From Planctomycetia bacterium (GTDB taxonomy: Bacteria > Planctomycetota > UBA11346): a stretch of DNA of 7,925 nt. The stretch lies in assembly GCA_005801395.1 (NCBI GenBank), contig SYDV01000137.1, positions 1-7,925 of the forward strand. Reading direction: 5' to 3'. The notes beneath the pieces were generated by a model. It was not told where the DNA came from, searched no databases, and saw only the letters and a program-made list of their open reading frames with translations. The first letter of the stretch is position 1; the number at the start of each line of letters is the position of its first letter. Below are positions 1 to 6,283 of the stretch, one piece after another. The translations under genes were made by a program, and so were the position numbers.

Positions 1-816
1 CGTGGCGGCGTGTGGCCGGATACCGTAGAGACGTTACAAGAACTCCCAGGCATTGGCCCGTATACCGCCGGTGCGGTGGCGTGTTTTGCTTTTGCGCGTG
101 TGGTTCCGGTGGTCGATACCAATGTCGCACGCGTGTATGCTCGTCGTGATGAATTGCCGTTGCCACTGGATCGTGCGGGAATTTGGTCACATGTGGCCGT
201 GCAAGTCGATCCCAAAGATCCGATCAAATATAATAATGCCTTAATGGATTTAGGCGCGACGGTGTGCACCGCGCGCGTGGCGCATTGTGAGAGCTGTCCG
301 TGGGAACATCGCTGTGCCAGTCGTGGAAATAGCATGGTGCATGCAGCGACGTCCAATCCGTTAAAAGTGGCAAGTAAAAAAGTCAGCTATGGCGTTGACA
401 TAAAGAATAAAAAGAAACCCCGCCTTCACATCGTATTGGCGCTGATTCATCACGAAGAACGCTATTTAGTCGCACGCCGCAAGAAAAATAGCCACCTGGG
501 TGGTTATTGGGAGTTACCCGGCGGTAAATTGGAAAAGGGCGAAGATCACCGCATTGCCGTTGCCCGCGAAGTAGCCGAAGAACTCGGCGCCGAAGTGCGT
601 TCGGCTCGCAGTATTATGTCGTTTCATCACGAATACGACGACCGTTATTTAACCTTCCATCTCTATCGTTGTCATTTATTCAATCCGGACGCCGTTAAAG
701 CCCTCGCCAGTGACGAAATCCGTTGGGTTACGCCGGAAGAGTTTGTCGAATTAAATTTTCCACCCGCCAATATACCCATACAAGCTCGCATGGCAAAATA
801 TCATCGCTTAGGATAG
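1..816 (+). CDS. mutY: A/G-specific adenine glycosylase MutY fused to an intact MutT-like Nudix domain (5' partial)
   Basis: This base-excision repair enzyme removes adenine mispaired with 8-oxoguanine. The gene runs off the left edge, so the first part of the glycosylase domain is missing. In the 271 visible residues (numbered from base 1), a helix-hairpin-helix lies at about 14-31 (LPGIGPYTAGAV), and the catalytic Asp is D39 in VVDTNV. The [4Fe-4S] ligands are C89, C96, C99 and C105 (C-x6-C-x2-C-x5-C). After a lysine-rich linker (about 120-140) comes a Nudix domain at about 142-268. Its full GX5EX7REUXEEXGU box starts at G175, with E181, R189, E190, E193 and E194, and a MutT-like FPPAN motif follows at 253-257. 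Ordinary MutY C-terminal domains share this fold but normally lack the catalytic box, so this protein may also hydrolyse 8-oxo-dGTP (inference). The GTG at base 10 is internal, because the frame stays open and MutY-like to base 1. Confidence 0.93.
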   Translation, partial: RGGVWPDTVETLQELPGIGPYTAGAVACFAFARVVPVVDTNVARVYARRDELPLPLDRAGIWSHVAVQVDPKDPIKYNNALMDLGATVCTARVAHCESCPWEHRCASRGNSMVHAATSNPLKVASKKVSYGVDIKNKKKPRLHIVLALIHHEERYLVARRKKNSHLGGYWELPGGKLEKGEDHRIAVAREVAEELGAEVRSARSIMSFHHEYDDRYLTFHLYRCHLFNPDAVKALASDEIRWVTPEEFVELNFPPANIPIQARMAKYHRLG

Positions 817-895
817 GAACAAAAAGATAACGTTAATGTGTTTTCCTGTTTTTTCTGAGGAAATTGGCTCCTAAATACACAAGAAGAAGATCAGA

Positions 896-974
896 GATTA
901 ACCACAGAGGGCACCGAGCGCACAGAGAAGTGAATTTCTTTTCTTTGTGCGCTCGGTGCCCTCTGTGGTTAATC
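896..974. repeat. Long perfect palindrome of the CCACAGAG type, possible bidirectional terminator
   Basis: The left arm 896-924 and right arm 946-974 are perfectly complementary over 29 bp. Pairing continues inward to about 930/940 with G-T wobbles at 925/945 and 930/940, leaving a loop of about 9 nt. The arm contains the string ACCACAGAGGGCACCGAG and ends in a CACAGAG-like motif, so it is also internally repetitive. It lies between the converging stop codons of the mutY-Nudix gene and the phosphatase gene, where such a hairpin could end transcription in both directions. I recall similar CCACAGAG palindromes as dispersed elements in environmental bacterial genomes. No long T tract follows the hairpin, so the terminator role is inference. 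The rest of the 817-1055 gap shows nothing else convincing. Confidence 0.85.
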
Positions 975-1055
975 CATTCATAGAGTAGATTTTGGGCTGA
1001 GGTTTCCAATCCAGGGACGAACAAACCAACCCGAACGAAAGCCCGAATCGCCACG

Positions 1056-1844
1056 TTATTTAACTGCAGTGCTTAAAATATCCCACATGCCTGGGCGATG
1101 GACGACGATATCGTTATGGCGTAAATCCCACGCTGAACCGTCCCAGCGTTTAACCTGATAACCCAGAGCGAGGCATGCGGCGATACCTCCCGCTTGGTCC
1201 CAGGGAAATATTTTACTGATGGCGTAAGCATCGACGACGCCCATGGCGACGGCGGCTAAATCTAATGCAGCAGAACCAAAGGTTTTATATTGGCGAATGG
1301 TGCCACTGAGCGCATCTAATAAATGAAGCGTGCGTTTTCGTTCAGCTAAATCCCATGGCCAATCAGTGGCAATAATCCAAGTTTTTGCTTCGCCGGCGAG
1401 CGTCGCGGGCGGTAATGCGATATCGCCGAGCCACGCGCCAACTCCAACCGCACCGCTGAGGGTAATGCCGCAAGCAGGTCCATGAACGACGCCTAATATT
1501 GGTTTATGTTGGTAGCTTAATCCCAAGGAAATGGCCCAATGGGGAATACCACGACTATAATTGGCTGTCCCATCTAATGGATCAAGATGCCAACACCAGG
1601 GACTGTTAGTTGGTCCCAGTCGCGTGCCTTCCTCGGCGGCAATGCGATGATCAGGGAAATGTTTCACCAAGGCGCTGGTGATAGCTTCTTCACTGAAATG
1701 ATCAGCTTTGGTGACCAAATCGACGCCATCTTTCGATGTCGACCCGCGCAAGGTGTGGGCCATGGTTACCATTTGTCCCCCGACGTCTGTCAGCAAATTA
1801 CGGGCTATTTGTAAGGTTCCGAGCGCGAGTTCTGGTGGCAGCAT
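1056..1844 (-). CDS. Inositol monophosphatase-family phosphatase
   Basis: This is a 262-residue Mg2+-dependent, Li+-sensitive-type sugar or nucleotide phosphatase of the IMPase/CysQ/HisN superfamily, at full family length. Metal-site motifs are visible in order: TKAD at 45-48, AAEEG at 69-73 (E71, E72), DPLDGT at 88-93, and PWDQAGG at 214-220, which stands for the usual WDxAAG. The substrate cannot be fixed from sequence. Inositol-1-phosphate, 3'-phosphoadenosine 5'-phosphate and histidinol phosphate are all possible. The ATG at 1844 fits, because residues 5-30 form the first helix expected of the family. No clear Shine-Dalgarno precedes it. Its first 40 bases overlap the end of the small membrane ORF upstream, and it lies in the same orientation as the sigma-factor operon, probably as its last gene. 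It ends opposite mutY across the palindrome. Confidence 0.9.
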   Translation of the reverse strand: MLPPELALGTLQIARNLLTDVGGQMVTMAHTLRGSTSKDGVDLVTKADHFSEEAITSALVKHFPDHRIAAEEGTRLGPTNSPWCWHLDPLDGTANYSRGIPHWAISLGLSYQHKPILGVVHGPACGITLSGAVGVGAWLGDIALPPATLAGEAKTWIIATDWPWDLAERKRTLHLLDALSGTIRQYKTFGSAALDLAAVAMGVVDAYAISKIFPWDQAGGIAACLALGYQVKRWDGSAWDLRHNDIVVHRPGMWDILSTAVK

Positions 1845-2041
1845 GATGCAAGACTGTCAGGTCGTGTGGCCTGAGCAATGTGCGAGCGTTGTTTGAGCTT
1901 AGAATAAAAATGAAGGCAGAGCACGATGCTAACCGCGATGACGATTAATATAATGGACATTTCCCACCAATAAAGCCGAGCAGGGTCTGTGTGTTCAAAT
2001 ATGGAGAGTTGTTTTTCTGGAGCGACATCCGCAGCAAACAA
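1805..2041 (-). CDS. Possible small single-span membrane protein
   Basis: This is a 78-codon reading frame with a TTG start at 2041. An ATG at 1960 would give 51 residues and is preceded by a GGTGGG tract about 4 nt upstream. The convincing part is a hydrophobic segment at about residues 29-45 (SIILIVIAVSIVLCLHF) followed by a basic stretch (SKLKQR), the pattern of a single transmembrane helix with a cytoplasmic tail. I recognise no family. It begins 27 nt after the stop of the toroid membrane protein, in the same frame, and its end overlaps the phosphatase start by 40 nt. It could be a real small gene of this operon or a chance open frame. The position between two same-strand genes and the clean membrane segment favour a real gene, but coding evidence is thin. 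Confidence 0.4.
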   Translation of the reverse strand: MFAADVAPEKQLSIFEHTDPARLYWWEMSIILIVIAVSIVLCLHFYSKLKQRSHIAQATRPDSLASCCHQNSRSEPYK

Positions 2042-2068
2042 TAACCCCGTCAGTTGCGGGAACTCGAT

Positions 2069-3694
2069 TTATTTGCCCGTTGGTGCCAGTGGCAGATACC
2101 GATACGGAGCCTGCAAATTAAGCACGACTAAACTGGTGGCAAAGATATCTCCGCCGGTTTCACCGTAGCGAATATGTTGCGCTGAAACTCGACCCAAGGT
2201 GTCGTTGGTATTGCCGATGAGTGGCACTAATTGGCTTTCTAATGCGGTCGACCAGTGTTGCCAATCAGCATCGCTCGCTTCGCGCATGGCGAGCGTGGCG
2301 AAGAACCAGCCAAGAGGATCAGCGCGGCCATTTGTCGTAGTCGTGGTGCCTGGGACTAAGTTACGTAATTGTTTAATTTGCAGAGCGGTGCTGTCGTTGC
2401 CGCCCAAACCGTAAATTGAACGAGCAAATGCGGCTAAACCAACACGGCCCGCATCATCATCAATGGTGGGTAGACTGCGTGCTAATGAACGACGTGCTTG
2501 TTGCAGCAAACGTCCAGGTACGCGCATGCCAGCTTGTTGGGCGGTTTCGCAAGCGAGCAGGGTGAATCCACCCAAACCAGCTGCGCCGGGTTGCATGGGT
2601 AAGCCAGAATCAATGGTATCCAGGCACTTTTCAGCAACTGAACGCAGGCCTAAGTCGCCGTACAGTAGACTGCCTTCTACTAAGGCGAGGCAGATTAATC
2701 CGCTGGTGACTTGGCCGACGGAATTAAGAACGCGATCAGCGCCCGTGCCATCGCCGGTTAATTCAGTGTCACCTAAACGCACGCGTAACCAGTCGAGTGC
2801 TTTGCGCGTGTCAGTAGACAGTGATTTATCACCTAATCCTTCACCGAGCAAGGCGAGGGTAGCTAAACTATGCGTCGCTAAATCATGTTCATCATTGCCG
2901 GTGATCTGGACAAACGCGCCGGTTTTGCTGTCTAATTGTGTGCGTAACCAAGCGATGCTGTGTGCCACCGCTGGTCCGCTGGTGGTCATGCCATACAGCG
3001 TGCGAGCGTTGTCGCGCATTTCAGGAAATCGACGCAGTAAGAATAAATCGGTTCCGAGGCCGCGAATATCGCTCCAGGTCTTGGGCAAATTCGGAGGTAA
3101 TGCAGGCGCAGTTAAGTGCCGATTAGGTTGTCCGGCATTAACGCGAACTTCTCCGGTTGAGTTGTTCGTCGCGCTATTGGCACCATGTTCACCTTTGGCG
3201 GCAATATTAATGGCGTCGATTGGCGTGTCTTTGCCTGACGTGCCGGTGTAATAGCCCAGTCCAAAAATGGACAAGACTAAGAGAGCTGCGACGTGGCCGG
3301 CGATGACCGCACTCCAAATGCGCCAGCGGCTGCGGCCATCTAAACCATTACGTTCTTCATCGGCGTATGCAGCGAAGCGCGCTGATGCGCTAATGCGACG
3401 TAACACATTCGCTGTCAAATCCACGCGTTGAGGACCGATATTACGCACTAAATTGGCAAGGCGATCAAGCGTTGGATCAATGACACCATGATTATAAAAT
3501 TCATCAACGGTATGAGCTGTATCAACATCGGTGTCACGTAAACGTGCGAGCACGTCGTTGCTCAAATCCTCAACGGCACCTGGAACTTTGCTGTGTTGGC
3601 GAATTAATTTGCCCAGCGCTACCAATGCCTGTCCATCAGGGCAATGTGGATCACCATCAGCAATCGCGCGTAAGAGGGGATCAGAGTTACTCAT
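2069..3694 (-). CDS. Membrane-anchored prenyltransferase-like toroid protein, putative anti-sigma/sensor partner of the ECF sigma factor
   Basis: This 541-residue protein has three regions. Residues 1-126 are a predicted cytoplasmic helical domain with two similar stretches, near 40-52 (AVEDLSNDVLARL) and 90-101 (RVDLTANVLRRI). Residues 127-149 are one transmembrane helix. After a low-complexity linker (about 150-205), residues 240-535 form an extracytoplasmic alpha/alpha toroid resembling prenyltransferase/squalene-oxidase repeats, with repeated helices such as HDLATHSLATLALLGEG and a family-like ending in PYRYLPL. No terpene-cyclase DxDD motif is evident, so a binding or sensing role is more likely than catalysis. 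The start overlaps the sigma-factor stop as ATGA (3691-3694), which implies translational coupling and suggests an anti-sigma or signal-receiving role (inference). The classical zinc anti-sigma motif HxxxCxxC is absent. Confidence 0.8.
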   Translation of the reverse strand: MSNSDPLLRAIADGDPHCPDGQALVALGKLIRQHSKVPGAVEDLSNDVLARLRDTDVDTAHTVDEFYNHGVIDPTLDRLANLVRNIGPQRVDLTANVLRRISASARFAAYADEERNGLDGRSRWRIWSAVIAGHVAALLVLSIFGLGYYTGTSGKDTPIDAINIAAKGEHGANSATNNSTGEVRVNAGQPNRHLTAPALPPNLPKTWSDIRGLGTDLFLLRRFPEMRDNARTLYGMTTSGPAVAHSIAWLRTQLDSKTGAFVQITGNDEHDLATHSLATLALLGEGLGDKSLSTDTRKALDWLRVRLGDTELTGDGTGADRVLNSVGQVTSGLICLALVEGSLLYGDLGLRSVAEKCLDTIDSGLPMQPGAAGLGGFTLLACETAQQAGMRVPGRLLQQARRSLARSLPTIDDDAGRVGLAAFARSIYGLGGNDSTALQIKQLRNLVPGTTTTTNGRADPLGWFFATLAMREASDADWQHWSTALESQLVPLIGNTNDTLGRVSAQHIRYGETGGDIFATSLVVLNLQAPYRYLPLAPTGK

Positions 3695-4311
3695 GGCTCA
3701 ATTAAATCCTGCAAGTCATCGCGCAGTGCGCGCACGGCATTATGCATGCGGCTTTTGACCGTGCCTTCGGGAATGCCTAAAACTTCCGCGATATCCTGGT
3801 ATTTCATGCCATGATTATTGGCCAGCACGAATACTTCGCGCTGACCTTCTGGAAGACCTTCTAATGATTCTTGTAAACGTGTGCGAATTTCTTTGTCGCG
3901 ACTTTCTTCTTCTGGATCGGGTGACCCTGGAGCTTTCAATATGTCTGCGAGTTTTAATGAGCGCTCACCCATTTCGGCATCAATGCTCATGTGATGCTTT
4001 TGACGCCGCAGGTGATCAATCCATAAATTATGAGCGATGCGATATAAGTAGGTGCGAACTTTAGCCGTTGGCTGGTAGCGTGTGCGCGAACGATATACGT
4101 TGACGAACACGTCTTGCGCTAGTTCTTCAGCGACCAATTGGTCCCAACATTGATGGTAGAAAAAACCCAAAAGCTCATGTTGAAAGCGTCGCACTAAATC
4201 AGCAACGGCTTGTTGGTCCCCGTCGCGAATGCGCTCCATGATGATTTGATCGCTATCCGACATGCCTCGTTGGGGCTCCTGAGGCGCGACAATAGGGGCA
4301 GTAGCGGGCAT
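3691..4311 (-). CDS. ECF-family RNA polymerase sigma factor (sigma-70 family)
   Basis: This is a sigma factor of group 4 (ECF) type that would direct RNA polymerase to a dedicated regulon. Region 2 covers about residues 25-104, including the core-binding AEELAQDVFVNVYR and the -10-recognition YLYRIAHNLWIDHLRRQ. Region 4 covers about 140-200, with the helix-turn-helix YQDIAEVLGIPEGTVKSRM that contacts the -35 element. There is no region 3, as expected. Two starts are possible: the ATG at 4311 (206 residues), or the ATG at 4263 (190 residues, beginning MSDSDQI), which is preceded by AGGAG at 12 nt and a GAGG closer in. The first 16 residues are Pro/Ala-rich and outside the domain, so 4263 may be the true start. 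It is the first gene of the leftward operon, and its stop overlaps the start of the putative anti-sigma gene. Confidence 0.92.
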   Translation of the reverse strand: MPATAPIVAPQEPQRGMSDSDQIIMERIRDGDQQAVADLVRRFQHELLGFFYHQCWDQLVAEELAQDVFVNVYRSRTRYQPTAKVRTYLYRIAHNLWIDHLRRQKHHMSIDAEMGERSLKLADILKAPGSPDPEEESRDKEIRTRLQESLEGLPEGQREVFVLANNHGMKYQDIAEVLGIPEGTVKSRMHNAVRALRDDLQDLIEP

Positions 4312-4661
4312 GGCACGGGGGTAAACGGATCGACACGCTCAGAGTTCATTCTCATCGTCCGATGTCCGATCGTTCGCTTTGCTCACTTGTCCGCGGTCTT
4401 TTGCTTGCCAGTTCTTTGTGCCTATCGACGTCGGACGTCGGACTTCGGACTTCGGACTTCGGACGTCGGCCGTCGGCCGTCCGAAGTCGGCCTGTTCGAG
4501 AGGATAACACTCCCCGATCGTGATATCCGGCACGAAAGTACGTGTACGTATAGACTTACAGCGACATCGTTGGTTGGGGGTCCTCAATTCGGTCCATTTG
4601 GTAGTCGACCCTCAAGGACTATCTCAATGCAGTGGCGGGACTTCCGTATAGCTTCCTACCC
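4312..4661. other. Divergent intergenic region between two operons
   Basis: This stretch of 350 bases has no convincing gene and separates the leftward sigma-factor operon from the rightward lipoyl-protein/GTPase operon, so both promoters should lie here. I cannot assign -35/-10 boxes with confidence. A TATAGAC near 4550 is only a weak -10 candidate for the rightward operon. The middle is filled by the 4427-4489 heptamer repeat. Farther left, 4357-4370 is a related inverted copy that can pair with 4430-4443 over 14 positions, including two G-T wobbles. Open frames across this stretch translate to low-complexity repeats and are not credible genes. Confidence 0.6.
4427..4489. repeat. Tandem 7-bp repeat (GACKTCG type) with an internal hairpin
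   Basis: Nine consecutive 7-bp units lie end to end: GACGTCG twice, GACTTCG three times, then GACGTCG, GCCGTCG, GCCGTCC and GAAGTCG. The last units reverse orientation, so 4455-4465 pairs with 4478-4488 over 11 bp with a 12-nt loop, giving a GC-rich hairpin. Several GACGTC palindromes also occur. The array lies in the divergent promoter region. It may be a replication-slippage array of a dispersed family, a protein-binding cluster or a transcription insulator. The sequence does not decide between these. Confidence 0.85.
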
Positions 4662-5150
4662 ATGTCGGATGCTGCTGCTGTTCCTGCTGGCGTGCGCTAC
4701 AAGCGCTCGCGATTCACGACCCGCTTACCGGCGGAGTGTCGTTACACGGCCGCGCACATGTGGCTAGCCAGTGAAGGCAATCGGGTTTGGCGCGTTGGCT
4801 ATACGAAATTCGCCGTACGGATGTTGGGCGAAGTGGTGGAGTCTGGTTTTGAAGTCAAAGCCGATGCTCCCATTGCCGTGGGCGACGTGATTGGTTGGTT
4901 GGAAGGATTTAAGGCGAGCACGGATTTGTACTGCGCGATTGATGGACATTTTATCGCCGGTAATCCGCTGCTAAATACGAAGGCAGACCGCGTGCATGCC
5001 GATCCGTATGGAGAAGGTTGGCTGTACCGTGCGACCGGTGATATCGATGCTGATTCGATGGATGTACACGCCTACATGGCGGTGCTCGATGCGGCTATTG
5101 ATAAAATTCAGGGCGAGCAACATGACGCTTACCAGGAAGAAGAAACATGA
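4662..5150 (+). CDS. GcvH-like lipoyl-domain protein, not linked to glycine-cleavage genes
   Basis: This 162-residue protein has the fold signature of glycine-cleavage H protein, a carrier that holds lipoate on a lysine. YTAAHMW at 28-34 matches the usual YTxxHEW. VGYTKFA follows at 45-51. The lipoylation motif is LEGFKAS with candidate lysine K84, followed by TDLY and DGHF. DPYGEGWLYR at 114-123 matches the family's EPYxxGW. Differences from true GcvH are E-G-F-K-A instead of E-S-V-K-A, HMW instead of HEW, and a longer N-terminus. A GTG at 4632 would add ten residues, but the ATG at 4662 gives a natural MSDAAAV start. Neither has a convincing ribosome-binding site. It is the first gene of a tightly overlapping operon with no P or T protein genes, so a carrier role in another pathway is more likely than glycine cleavage (inference). 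Confidence 0.8.
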   Translation: MSDAAAVPAGVRYKRSRFTTRLPAECRYTAAHMWLASEGNRVWRVGYTKFAVRMLGEVVESGFEVKADAPIAVGDVIGWLEGFKASTDLYCAIDGHFIAGNPLLNTKADRVHADPYGEGWLYRATGDIDADSMDVHAYMAVLDAAIDKIQGEQHDAYQEEET

Positions 5151-6283
5151 GCGCACGCTACCTGATGATTGGTGGATTTTTAGGCGCCGGCAAAACCACG
5201 GCGGTTACGCGTTTTGCCAAATGGTTAAGTGAGCGCGGCGAGAAAGTCGGGTTAATTACCAATGACCAAGGGTCGCAATTAGTTGATTCCATGACCTTGC
5301 GTTCGCATGGTTTCGCAGTTGAAGAAATTGCGGGCGGTTGTTTCTGCTGTCGTTTTACGTCACTCAAAGAAGCCGCGGATAAATTAACCAACGACACTAA
5401 ACCAACGGTGTTTATCGCAGAACCCGTCGGTTCGTGTACCGATTTAGTTGCCACGGTGACGTATCCCCTGCGACGGTTATATGGTTCAGATTTTCAGGTG
5501 GCACCGTTATCCGTGTTAGTCGATCCGCACCGCGCTTTGCGCGTGTTTAATCTGGCAACGAGCGACGACGGTAAACGTTTCAGCGATAAAGTGATCTACA
5601 TTTATAAGAAACAACTCGAAGAAGCTGACGTCATCGTTATTAATAAACGCGAATTACTAAGTGACCAAGAATTCGCTGCCTTAGATGCCGCTTTAGCCGC
5701 GACGTATCCCAGCGCAAAACGATTTGCGGTGAGCGCGCGTAGCGGTGAAGGGTTAGCCGCGTGGTTTACTTATGTGAATGGCGCGAACCAAGGTGCGGGC
5801 ATCGCAATGGGTGTTGATTACGATACCTACGCCGAAGGAGAAGCCTTGCTCGGTTGGTTTAATGCCACGGTTACGGTTGATGCACGGCAAGCAGCGGACT
5901 CTGATGGCAATAAATTAATTTTGGCCTTGATGGCGGCGGTGCAAAAACCGTTGACGATTGCTGGCGCTGAAATTGCGCACTTAAAAATGACCCTCGCACC
6001 AGACGATGGCAGTAATGAAATTGCTACCGCCAATGTGGTTGCGGGAAATCGCTCGGCAGAATTAGCGCAATCGCTGAGCGATGATATCGAACGCGCACAA
6101 CTCATTATTAATTTACGTGCCGAAGGTTCGCCAGAACTGTTGCAGACGGCGGTCGATTCCGCGCTGGCGGAATTGGAACGAGCCAATCACGGTTTGACCT
6201 TGGCCGTCGATCACCGCGAATGCTTTCGTCCGGGGCGTCCGGTGCCAACCCATCGATTTACGGAATCTGGAGCAGTGCGATGA
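5147..6283 (+). CDS. COG0523/CobW-type P-loop GTPase, putative metallochaperone
   Basis: This is a 378-residue G3E-family GTPase, related to CobW, HypB, UreG and zinc/nickel chaperones that load metal into partner proteins. The Walker A is GGFLGAGKTT at 9-18. The metal-binding CxCC motif is GGCFCCRF at 63-70 (C65, C67, C68). The switch/Walker B region is VFIAEPVGS at 88-96. The guanine-specificity motif is INKRE at 165-169, and SARSGEGL follows at 196-203. The C-terminal part (about 230-350) does not look like the usual CobW C-terminal domain and has no histidine-rich stretch. It ends with a striking HRECFRPGRPVPTHR tail at 356-370 that may be a second metal or cofactor site. The start overlaps the preceding stop as ATGA, with AGGA at 5134-5137. 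Its likely client is one of the cysteine-rich operon partners (inference). Confidence 0.88.
   Translation: MSARYLMIGGFLGAGKTTAVTRFAKWLSERGEKVGLITNDQGSQLVDSMTLRSHGFAVEEIAGGCFCCRFTSLKEAADKLTNDTKPTVFIAEPVGSCTDLVATVTYPLRRLYGSDFQVAPLSVLVDPHRALRVFNLATSDDGKRFSDKVIYIYKKQLEEADVIVINKRELLSDQEFAALDAALAATYPSAKRFAVSARSGEGLAAWFTYVNGANQGAGIAMGVDYDTYAEGEALLGWFNATVTVDARQAADSDGNKLILALMAAVQKPLTIAGAEIAHLKMTLAPDDGSNEIATANVVAGNRSAELAQSLSDDIERAQLIINLRAEGSPELLQTAVDSALAELERANHGLTLAVDHRECFRPGRPVPTHRFTESGAVR
6269..6272 (+). promoter_or_regulatory. Ribosome-binding site deciding the start of the CHC protein gene
   Basis: GGAG lies 7 nt before the ATG at 6280, which itself overlaps the GTPase stop as ATGA. The reading frame is also open upstream to an alternative start at 6220. 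That extension would overlap the GTPase gene by 64 bases and encode only a Ser/Gly-rich stretch, so 6280 is preferred. Confidence 0.65.

Noticed and set aside
833..1054. A 73-codon open frame on the minus strand across the palindrome
   Set aside because: Its residues (for example NHRGHRAHKEKK and LCARCPLWLI) are a direct translation of the two palindrome arms, a typical spurious product of such repeats, with no domain or ribosome-binding site.
2069..2071. Programmed stop-codon readthrough or nonsense mutation of the toroid gene
   Set aside because: The protein ends with a family-like YRYLPL C-terminus just before the TAA, so the stop looks natural. No recoding structure is evident. The open frame beyond it is listed separately as a doubtful small gene.
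2463..3251. Long plus-strand open frame (262 codons) opposite the toroid protein gene
   Set aside because: It is a shadow of the real minus-strand gene. Its composition is rich in Arg, Ser, Pro and Cys with no domain, whereas the opposite strand shows a coherent membrane protein.
4427..4489. CRISPR-like array
   Set aside because: The units are only 7 bp, directly abutting with no spacers, and no cas gene is nearby. It is a simple tandem repeat.
4339..4587. Open frame of 82 codons on the minus strand in the same region
   Set aside because: It is also low-complexity translation of the heptamer array, with no ribosome-binding site or recognisable domain.
4210..4767. Open frame of 185 codons on the plus strand through the intergenic region
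   Set aside because: It overlaps the sigma-factor gene antisense and the lipoyl-protein gene out of frame, and its middle (RTSDFGLRTSDVG) is only the heptamer repeat read as protein.
5827..6186. Minus-strand open frame of 119 codons opposite the GTPase gene
   Set aside because: It is Ser/Ala-rich antisense translation of a gene with clear motifs and operon context on the plus strand.
6220..6279. N-terminal extension of the CHC protein from a start at 6220
   Set aside because: It overlaps the GTPase gene by 64 bases and adds a featureless Ser/Gly stretch, while the ATG at 6280 has GGAG at the right distance and the same ATGA overlap as the other junctions.
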